Below are positions 55,603 through 64,000 of a stretch of DNA of 64,000 bases, in pieces. The notes under the pieces were generated by a model. The model did not search any database. It saw only the letters and a program-made list of their open reading frames with translations, and had not been told where the DNA came from. A program made the translations under genes and the position numbers. The stretch comes from Tuctoria greenei. Lineage: Eukaryota > Streptophyta > Magnoliopsida > Poales > Poaceae. Position 1 is the first letter of the stretch; each line of letters opens with the position of its first letter. The stretch spans positions 276,345,560 through 276,409,559 of the forward strand of contig JAYESD010000001.1 of assembly GCA_036927565.1 (NCBI GenBank). Direction: 5' to 3'.

Positions 55603-55607
55603 GGAGG

Positions 55608-55872
55608 GATCTCTATTCCCTTGCCCCGGGGCTGCCATCTTCAGTGGGCCGATTGGGACCGAGGCAATTCCTTTTCCCTTGGCATTAGCTTGGCGAGAAG
55701 CCGCCGAGCTAGGGCCAGCTGCATCCTTGACCTTGGACGCAGGCTTCTTGGCTAGAATTTTCCGCCGCACCTAAGGTGGAGAAGGTGCCCTCTCGGAGGG
55801 GCGCTCTTGGCACTTCTTCCCTTGGCTCGTCGAGGTCTCATAATCGGAGATTTCATCATTGGAGCTCGACAT
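55608..55872 (-). pseudogene. copia-X ORF3, N-terminal part
   Basis: Reverse-strand ATG at 55872 (MSSSNDEIS), a stop after about 33 codons, then a basic low-complexity segment (KILAKKPASK) to GNRDPS, where the gypsy element cut in. Joining to 45104 restores register with copia-Y, which reads NKDPSKEKFNGKG at the same place. Confidence 0.8.
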
Positions 55873-56613
55873 TGTCCTCAGAAGGGATTATACAATGTAT
55901 TAATGAGAATGATGGCTAGGAAGTGCATCGAGTAGTTGGAAATTAGGGTTGAGTTCAGTTGAAAATCGGACTTGTCCGGTGCTCAGGTACGGACTAGTCC
56001 AGAGAGATCGGACTTGTCCGTACAGGGACCGGTCTAGTCTGGTGTTCAAAACCTTAAACCCTAACTATGAGACAAATGGTGTTGTTCAATGCTACAATAG
56101 CTTAACATAGATGTAATACAACAAGGAAGCATGTATTAGCTGAAAGAAACTAAGCTATTTGATCCGAAACGGAAGAAATCAAAGTTTCTAGGGTTTGGGG
56201 GGGAATTTACTGAAATTCTTCGATTCTTGACGAAGGAGGAGTTGGAGGTGCAGACAAGTCTGTGGTCTTCAATCCCCTAGCAATGGAGATCGATTTCCAC
56301 CCAAAATTGAAGGGATTTGATGGAGAAATCACCAAATCGCCTTGGGGGCTCTCGAGTGAAGAGAGAGAATGTGAGGTGAGTTGTGAGGGTGAAGGAGATT
56401 AGGTTTTGGCGGCCCCTAGGGTTATGGAGTCAAAAAATCAGACTAATCCGTGGTCAACCGGACTAGTCCAGACTACCGGACCTCCGCGGACTAGTCTGTA
56501 GTGTGCAGACTAGTCCGGATAACCACAGACTAGTCTGTGGTCATCAGAAACAGATATAATTAGCCCATTCGTATATATTCGAATGTTCTTATAGAGAAAA
56601 TAGGGGCCAAAAA
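55873..56613 (-). other. Spacer between copia-X pol and ORF3
   Basis: No coding frame is supported. It contains palindromes of the GGACTAGTCC type at about 55965-56040 and 56440-56545, upstream of ORF3 in the element's sense. It could be an internal promoter or intron feeding ORF3. Confidence 0.6.
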
Positions 56614-57049
56614 AATCAAGTAATCTTGATGAATATGATCAGTAAACATACAACAATCAAGCAATGACCATAATTCATCAAGATCAAGTAATTGAAATAG
56701 TTTTTCGGAGAAAATTGAGAGAGATGATTTTCGCAACACAATCAACATATTTTGAAGAAGCCATACAGGTATGCAAGTTTTGAAGCCACATTCCGAGCAT
56801 CAAGGATATTTATTTCATTTCAGAGCTCACAAATCAAGTAATCTTGATGAATATGATCAGTAAACATACAACAATCAAGTAATGACCATAATTCATCAAG
56901 ATCAAGTAATTGAAATAGTTTTCCAGAGAAAATTAAGAGAGATGATTTTTGAAACACAATCAACATATTTTGAATAAGCCATACGAGTATGCAAGTTTTT
57001 AAGCCACATTCCGAGCATCAAGGATATTTAGTTCATTTCAGAGCTCGCA
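56614..57049. repeat. 218-bp tandem duplication at the end of copia-X pol
   Basis: Units 56614-56831 and 56832-57049 are near-identical (AATCAAGTAATCTTGATGAA...). The duplication starts in the last codons of RNase H and spans the pol 3' end. Confidence 0.9.
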
Positions 57050-60000
57050 AAAACGTTTTTCATCAAGTGGCTTGATACATATATCGGCTAGTTGTTTTTC
57101 GGTGTTGACATGGGAAATGGCTATGTCTTCTTTCATTGAGTGGTCTCTCAAAAAGTCATGTCGAATGTCAATGTGTTTGGTCCTAGAGCTCTCAACGGGA
57201 TTATGGTCAATTTTAATGGCACTCTCATTATCACAAAGGAGTAGAATACGGCTCATATTGTAACTGTAATCCCTTAGAGTTTATCGCATCCAAAGGAGTT
57301 GTGCACAACAAATTTCGGCTGCAACATACTCTGCTTTGGCCATGGATAAGGCAATGGAGTTTTGTTTCTTGGAGGACCAAGAAACTAGGGATCTACCTAG
57401 AAATTGGTATGTACCGGAGGTACTTTTTCTATCTACTTTTCATCTGGCATAATCTGCATATGAGTATCCAATAATATTGAATTTGGAACCTTTAGGATAC
57501 CAAAGGCCTAGGTTGGGTGTATGAACTAAATACCGCAAGATTCTTTTTATGGCTGTCAAATGACACTCCTTAGGATTGGCTTGAAATCTTGCACACAAGC
57601 ACACACTCAACATAATATCAAGCCTAGATGCACATAAGTAAAGTAGGGATCCAATCATGGAGCGATATACCTTTTGATCCATGCTTGGTCCATCTTCATT
57701 GAGATCCAAGTGTCCATTTGTTGCCATGAGAGTCTTTATGGGCTTCGGCTTGTCCATTCCATACTTCTTGAGTATGTCTTGGGTATACTTGGTTTGGCTT
57801 ATGAACGTCCCCTCCTTTTGTTGCCTCACTTGGAATCCCAAGAAGTATTTTAACTCTCCCATCATAGACATTTCAAATCTATCTGTCATAATCTTACTAA
57901 ATTCTTCACAGAAAGATTTTTTAGTTGAACCAAAAATGATATCATCAACATAAATTTGGCAAACAAAGAGATCATTGTCAAAATGCTTCGTGAATAATGT
58001 ATAATCCGCTTTGCCAATTTTAAAACCATTTTCAATCAAGAGATCTCTAAGGCACTCATACCAAGCTCTAAGAGCTTGTTTGAGGCCATAGAGAGCCTTA
58101 CGCAGTTTGAACACGTGATCGGGGAGCTCTTGATCTTCGAATCCGGGGGTTGCTCCGCGTACACCTCCTCTTTTATTGGTCCATAGAGGAAGGCGCTTTT
58201 CACATCCATTTGATAGAGCTTGAAATCATGGTGAGTAGCATATGCAAGTAATATTCTAATAGATTCAAGCCTAGCTATGGGTGCAAAGGTTTCGTTGAAA
58301 TCCAAACCTTCGACTTGTGAATACCCTTTGGCCACAAGTCATGCCTTGTTCCTTGTCACCACCTCGTGTTCATCTTGCTTGTTGCAGAAGACCCATTTGG
58401 TGCCAACGACGTTGAACTTCGGTCTTTTGACTAGTTCCCACACCTCGTTTCGTTTGAAGTTGTTAAGTTTTTCTTGCATTGCCACCACCCAATCCGGATC
58501 TTTCAATGCATCCTCAATCCCGCGCAGTTCCAAAAAGGATACAAAAGAGTAATGTTCACAAAAATTAGCAATTCGAGATCTAGTAGTTACTCCCTTTTGG
58601 ATGTCTCTGATTATGTTGTCGACGGGGTGATCTCTTTGGATGCATTGGTGAACTCTTGGGTGTGGCACTTGTGGTCTTGAGTCTTCATGGTCATCTTCTA
58701 CTCCCCCTAGATGGTTTCCCTCATTTGTGTGCTGATCATCTTCGTCTTCTTGAGGTTTATCTTGTGTAGAAGCTCCCCCTTGATCAAGTACCTCCACTTG
58801 TGGTTCATCTTCCTCATTTTCGTTTGGAGGTAGAACTTGTGGTTGAACATCGCCCAACGCCATTCGTCGCAACGCTTGACAAGGAGCTTCTTCTCTATCT
58901 AGCACACATTGATCAACTTGCTCTTCTTGAGAGTCGTTAGTTTCATCGAGCACTACATCACGTGCTACTTCAACAAGTCCGGAGACTTTGTTGAAGACAC
59001 GATAGGCGTAAGTGTTCGAATCATAACCAAACAAGAAACCTTCATCGGACTTTGAAGTCCTAGGCTTCTTGTTCAAGATATAGCATTTAGAACCGAAAAC
59101 ACGAAAATAGGAAATATTAGGTTTGTTACTTGTGAGTAGCTCATATGATGTCTTCTTTAGTAATCGATGAAGATAAAGTCGGTTTATGGCGTGACAAGTG
59201 GTGTTGATCACTTCAACCCAAAACTAATCCGATGTCTTGTACTCATCAAGCATTGTTCTCGCCATCTCTATGAGGGTTCGGTTCTTCCTTTCGGTCACTC
59301 CATTTTGTTGAGGTGAGTATGGTGCTGAAAATTCATATTTGATGCCCTCTTCGTCTAGGTACTCCTCAACTTGAGTGTTCTTGAACTCCGTGTTGTTGTT
59401 GCTTCGTATGTTCTTGATCTTCAAAGAGAACTCATTTTGGGCATGCTTGAGAAACTTCTTTAGGGTTTCTTGAGTTTCTGTCTTATCATGCAAAAAGAAA
59501 ACCCACGTGAAGCGCGAAAAACATCAGCAATTACTAAGCCATATTTGTTATCACCGATGCTTATGTAAGCGATTGGACCAAATAGGTCCATGTGAAGTAG
59601 CTCGAGCGGTCTTGTCGTTGTCATGACGTTCTTCGCGGGATGGGGTGCTCCTACTTGCTTCCCGGCTTGGCACGCGCTACAAGGCCTGTCTTTCTAAAAA
59701 ACAACATCCTTCAAACCTCGAATGTGATCGCCCTTGAGGAGTTTTTGAAGATTCCTCATACCAACATGTGCTAGCCGTCTATGCCACAACCAACCCATGT
59801 TGGTCTTTGCAATCAAGCATGTGTCAAATTCGTCTTTATCTTTGTTGAAGTCAACAAGATAAAGTTTTCCCTTTAACATACCCTTGAATGCAACCGAGTC
59901 ATCACTCCTAGAGACGGTCACACCCTCATTAATGAACAAGGAATTATAACCCTTGCCACATAATTGAGATATAGACAGAAGATTATAATCTAAGGAGTCA

Positions 60001-61399
60001 ACATGCAAAACATGAGAAAGCATGTGTTGAGATGAGATTGCAATTTTACCAGTACCGAGCACCCTTCCTTGACTATTGTCTCCAAAATAGATGCCCTCGC
60101 TTGGATCCTCATTTTCTTCATATTCTACAAACATTCTTCGTTCTCCGATCATATGGTTGATGCATCCACTATCTAGCACCCATTTTGCTCCACTGGAGGA
60201 GTAGGCCTGCAAAAACAAATTATGTCTTGGTTTTAGGTACCCAAGCTTGCTTGGGTCCTTTGAGGTTAGCCACAAGAGATTTGGGCACCCACACATGGGA
60301 CTTGGTGTTCCCATGGCGTGGCCCAACATATTTGGCATACACTTTACCAAAGTTACTTTTCATAAGAATATAAGATGCATCAAAAGTTGTTGCTCATATG
60401 AATTAACATGTTTGGACTTGTCAACATTATTAGCCTTTCTAGCTTGAGGGGAGTTTCCCTTGATAAAGGCAATGCTCTCCTTGTTATTCTTATGGCTTCT
60501 AGTACTTTGCTTTTCACCATAAGAATACCCAATGGCATATTTGACATTAGGAGGCCTTGTGGTTAAGTATGCATTGCGTGCATACTTGACCTTCTCCTTG
60601 TCAAATATGCCACCACGGGAAGGATGCTTGTCCTTGGTCGAGGTTGACTTGTCCTTCAAGCTAGTATCAATTTTAGCACATGCACAAGTAGTAGTAGGTT
60701 CAGTTTTAAGGGGTTGAGAAGAAGAGCTTGAAGAGGATGAAGGTTCACTTTTCTTGAGTGACTCAACTTGTACCTCAAGTATTTTGTTAACTTCGGTTAA
60801 GTTAGCAAGTTCATCCTTGATGATAGCATTTGAGTCGCTTAACTTCAAGCAAGCTTCCTTGCTTGAAGCTAGCTCAAGTTCAGGTGACTTGTTTCACACC
60901 TTTTCAAGTTCAAGGAGCTTTTTGATCTTGAGATACTCCTCCTTTAAAGGATGATCATATCTTGTTGTCGATCAACAAGCTACTCCTTATCAATAAGTTT
61001 ATTCATTAAGAATTTCATTCTTGCGGCAGTTTTCTTATTAAGGCCAACAAGCACATCTTCATTATCACTATTGGCATCACTATCACTGGAGTAATAATGC
61101 GAGGAGGAAGATTTAGATGTTACCTTCCTTCATAATGAGACAGGTGTCGTTGTACTTCCTGGCGCCAATAATGGGAAGAGAGTTGATTTCTTCGTTGTAT
61201 TCTTGATGGCTATGCTAGCCATCTCCTCTTCCTCTTCGGACGAGGACTCATCATTTGAGTCCCACTCCTTTCCTAGGTGCACCTGCCCAACTAGCTTTTG
61301 CTTCTTGAAGAACTTCTTAGGTTGAGGCTTTGTTTCCTTGGTATTTTTCTTGTTTTCTTCATATGGACAATCAACTATAAAGTGATCATATTCACCACA
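57038..61399 (-). pseudogene. copia-X gag (3' part) and pol
   Basis: Reverse-strand order from 61399: half a zinc knuckle (CGEYDHFIVDC), gag C-terminal linker, protease (WVLDSGC), pre-integrase (LWHRRLAHVG), integrase core (NNTEFKNTQVEEYLDEEGI; PQQNGVTERKNRT), RT (DVKSAFLYGPIKEEVY; YVDDIIFGS) and RNase H (CDNESAIKI; KQLADI). Frame changes lie between gag/protease, integrase and RT, and stops occur near 59223, 58338 and 57038. The integrase motif RSDN reads RSNN, losing a catalytic aspartate. It cannot encode active enzymes. Confidence 0.9.
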
Positions 61400-62919
61400 T
61401 GAATGTGGCCTAGAGGGGGGGGGGGGGGGTGAATAGGCCTTTTTAAAATTTAGTCGGAACCTGCAACACTTAACAAACTGATCAAATCCCGAGATACCGG
61501 AATAGTCCGGTGCGTGTGGACTAGATCGATCAAGTTTGATCGATTATCTCGATCCTAGACTCCATGCAGCAGAAATATACTTGTAAATAGAGGTAATACT
61601 TCTATGAAACTGAGTGTTGCACAAGTTAATCTTATACTCAATGTTTTAATGTAATGTGGATAAGATCAAGTGAAACCCTAGATAGCAATGAAAAGTAAGA
61701 ACAATGTGCACAAAGTGAAGACACAAGATTTTTATCCCGTGGTTCGGTTACCACAAAGGCAACCTACGTCCACGTCGAGGAGCCCACAAAAGGATTGGGT
61801 CTTCACTGACCCTAACCTCGTTGAATCGCCACGAAGGCCAATTCTCTTCCACTATCACAAAGGGTAAATCACCAAGTTCAAGGGGCCTTCTCACAAGTTG
61901 AGGGAACCCCAAGATTACAAGTCAAACACCACCAAGAACACACTCTTAAGATCAACAATGAAACAACAGGAGTGTGTTAGAGATCAAATCCAAGAGCTCA
62001 AACGTGTGAATTGTGTCTCTCCTTTGATCCAAGATGTGCGTTTGATTGCGTGGAGAGATGTATTTTCTAAACTTTTGGAGGGCGTGACGGCATAGGGGGT
62101 CGAGAGAGTTGATAGTAGGGCCGTGCACATCTATTTATATGGTGTTTCCAAAAGTTACTGTTAGGGTTTTGAGGGTCCGGACTAGTCCGTGGTGGAGTCT
62201 GGACTAGTCCGGTGTGCGGCGTGCAGGAAACCCTAAGTTCTCAGGAAGATCGGACTTGTCCGGCTTATGGCGGACTAGTCCGATTTTGGCTATGGAAAAG
62301 TTTGGACTAGTTCGCTTATTTTCAGACAAGTCCGACTGTGGTGATCTCCTTAGTGAATTGGGACAAGGCCCCATTTAGAGGACTTGTCCGATTTTAGTCA
62401 GAGAGGTTATCAGACTAGTCCGTGATGATTTCGGACTTGTCTGATTTCGTGCAAATCTGTGAAGTGTAGAGGACTAGTTCGCACTGGGGAGGACTAGTCC
62501 GATTTTAGTCAGAAAGATATCGGACTATTCCGTGGTGATATCGGACTAGTCCAGTCTGTCTAGACTCGGACTGTGCAGACAAGTCCGCACTGGGAGGACT
62601 TGTCCAATTTTGAATAGAGGGGTTATCGGACTAGTCCGGATATTATCGGACTAGTCCGGACCTGTATAAATTAGTGTAGTGAGTGATTTTTCTTGTGATT
62701 GAGCTCTTGGGGTGTGTTTCTCCAACACACTCCATACACAATGATCTAATCTATTTAGCTCTTGAGCTCTTTTCCATATAGATCCTCATTCTCCTTTCTT
62801 TTTGCACTTTATTCATAATTTCTTTTAAGACCTGCGCTCATCTCAACAATTTGGTTAGGATCTAATTTGTTTGTCATAAATCAACCAAAACCCACAAGGG
62901 ATGCCTAAATGCACTTTCA
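61400..62919 (-). repeat. copia-Y 3' LTR
   Basis: 1520 bp, TGAATGTGGCC...GCACTTTCA, close to the copia-X LTR in layout and sequence. The TATA box is at about 62130-62140 and the palindrome array at about 62175-62665, again upstream of it in the element's sense. Next to the terminus is a long G run (from about 61416). Confidence 0.9.
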
Positions 62920-63416
62920 ATCTCCCCCTTTTGGTGATTGATAACAACCAATTGAGATTTCAGAAAGTATGATAAAAATTGAGATTATCATAAAGTGTGC
63001 ACATATGAGCTTAAAACACATTTAGCAATGACAACATAAGGCATATGTGCACTCTTTATGGTGGGATGCAAAACTAAGTGAGTGTGAGCATATATGTCAA
63101 CAATAATTGACATCAATATATCAATAACAAGCATATATGTTAATTTTAGAGCATAATCACATATTTCATAAATATGAGCATAAATAGTTCATAGCATTGC
63201 ATCACCAGACCAAAAGTATCAAAAGAGCATAATATAAAGTCTTACAACCCAAAAGAGACAAAAAGATGCATAAATGAAGCTCTCATCTCTCAACCTACAG
63301 CTAAGACCTAGTGACTCTGACCTAGTGACTCCCCCTCAATCTCTCCCCCTTTGGCATCAAGACACCAAAAAGAAGGATAAGAGGGATCTAGTGGCTCATT
63401 CCTCGCTGTCAGTCCT
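62920..63416 (-). other. copia-Y region between ORF3 and LTR
   Basis: Polypurine tract (62920-62935) and AT-rich non-coding DNA, homologous to 43345-43835. Confidence 0.6.
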
Positions 63417-64000
63417 TTATTCGTCTTCATCTTCATCGGCAGGTTGGGTAGGAGGAGGAGGAGTGGATCCACTCGAAGTGCCACCAATGCCAAAGTAGGC
63501 ATGCTCGGAGGGAGTCAAAGGCCCGAGCTCAGTGAAATCAGAGGCTGAATCTTCATATATGACTGGGGATCCAATAGGCTCGATCTCCAGCTTCTGGCAA
63601 ATATGCTTGACATTTTCTTTGACAAACCTCATATCTGCCTTCCTCGCCTTGTTCAGCTTGTGAGTGTTCACTTCGGACTTCTTGCATGAGGCAAAGATTG
63701 TTGCTAAGTCTTGATCAAAGGCTCCACAACTCTTCCTCTCAATGTGATTCCAGTCGATCCACTGGCTGCAAACCACAAGAGTCTTCATGGTAAGGTAAAC
63801 TGAGCTGTAGAAGTCTGCATGAAAATTGCTCCAAAACCTAGCAACAGCAGCCTTCTTGGAAGGGCCGTAGCAATCAACAAATCTGAGATTGGAAGCAGTG
63901 TCACTTCCCTTGCCGTTGAACTTCTCCTTGGATGGATCTTTGTTTCCCTGCCTCGTAGCATGCATCTTTAGAGGGCCAACTGGGCCCGTAACAATCCCCT
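63417..64000 (-). CDS. copia-Y ORF3 with central deletion, partial
   Basis: Open reverse-strand frame running off the right edge. It has the basic N-terminal segment, GKGSDTAS, FWSNFHADFY and QWIDWNHIERKSCGAFDQ, then passes directly to DLATIFASCKKSEV and QKLEIEPIGS and an acidic tail. Compared with copia-X it lacks about 190-240 residues, the whole central domain, yet stays in frame. The stop at 63417 is slightly earlier than in copia-X. Function is unknown. Confidence 0.7.
   Translation of the reverse strand, partial: GIVTGPVGPLKMHATRQGNKDPSKEKFNGKGSDTASNLRFVDCYGPSKKAAVARFWSNFHADFYSSVYLTMKTLVVCSQWIDWNHIERKSCGAFDQDLATIFASCKKSEVNTHKLNKARKADMRFVKENVKHICQKLEIEPIGSPVIYEDSASDFTELGPLTPSEHAYFGIGGTSSGSTPPPPTQPADEDEDE

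Larger units (their letters stand above)
41792..61399 (-). mobile_element. SIRE-like Ty1-copia element copia-X, interrupted twice
   Basis: Reverse-strand element. Its 3' LTR is 41792-43344, then polypurine tract, a third ORF (43836-45104 plus 55608-55872), a spacer, and pol with the end of gag (57038-61399). A complete Ty3-gypsy element splits the third ORF at 45105-55602. Gag breaks off inside the zinc knuckle at 61399, where copia-Y begins. The 5' LTR is outside the window. LTR length of about 1.5 kb and an ORF after pol fit the SIRE/Maximus lineage. Confidence 0.85.
61400..64000 (-). mobile_element. Second SIRE-like element copia-Y, runs off window
   Basis: Reverse-strand 3' LTR (61400-62919), polypurine tract and ORF3 follow in the same order as copia-X. 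It begins exactly in the zinc-knuckle codons of copia-X gag, so it was inserted there (self-nesting), or the two were joined by recombination. The other end and the target duplication are outside the window. Confidence 0.85.

Overview
The window is nuclear DNA from a grass (Poaceae). The evidence is intron-containing plant genes (a Rab7 GTPase, an FT-like gene, CLE peptide genes), many Stowaway-like and Tourist-like MITEs typical of grasses, a CACTA end, and nested plant LTR retrotransposons (Ty1-copia primed by initiator tRNA-Met, and a Ty3-gypsy chromovirus with LTRs of about 2.8 kb). Species cannot be fixed from the sequence alone.

Layout. 1-6696: decayed Ty1-copia element (copia-1); its leader carries a hairpin array, its gag-pol has four premature stops, and its 3' LTR is present. 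6697-9151: upstream region and a small CLE peptide gene (8843-9091) with G-box and TATA box. 9157-15791: nearly intact reverse-strand Ty1-copia element (copia-2) of the same family, flanked by the target duplication AGGCC and inserted 65 bp after the CLE stop codon. 15897-24254: tandem array of two full and one partial unit of about 3.2 kb; each unit carries an identical CLE prepropeptide gene, and units 1 and 2 also carry a copia gag/PBS/LTR remnant. 24958-25030: tRNA-Arg(ACG). 25773-27189: MITEs and an R2R3-MYB pseudogene. 27505-30211: seven-exon Rab7/RabG3 gene. 31835-33074 (reverse): four-exon FT-like PEBP gene. 33787-36590: MITEs and intergenic DNA. 36591-41791: CACTA end, broken copia pol fragment, and a hairpin-rich segment around a 96-codon ORF.

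41792-64000 is a nest. The outer layer is a reverse-strand SIRE-like Ty1-copia element (copia-X) with a third ORF after pol. A complete plus-strand Ty3-gypsy chromovirus (45105-55602, target duplication GGAGG) sits inside that third ORF. A second SIRE-like copy (copia-Y, from 61400) interrupts copia-X gag and runs off the window.

Most unusual signals: (1) tandem stem-loops just upstream of gag in copia-1 and copia-2, where the loop is almost invariant but the stems change while keeping complementarity; (2) arrays of a short palindrome, GGACTAGTCC and its GGACTTGTCC/GGACAAGTCC forms, in the U3 of at least three distinct LTR families from both Ty1 and Ty3 superfamilies, with matching flanking tails; (3) the local expansion of CLE signalling-peptide genes. 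The functional host genes are the four CLE genes, the Rab7, the FT-like gene and the tRNA; almost everything else is transposon-derived.
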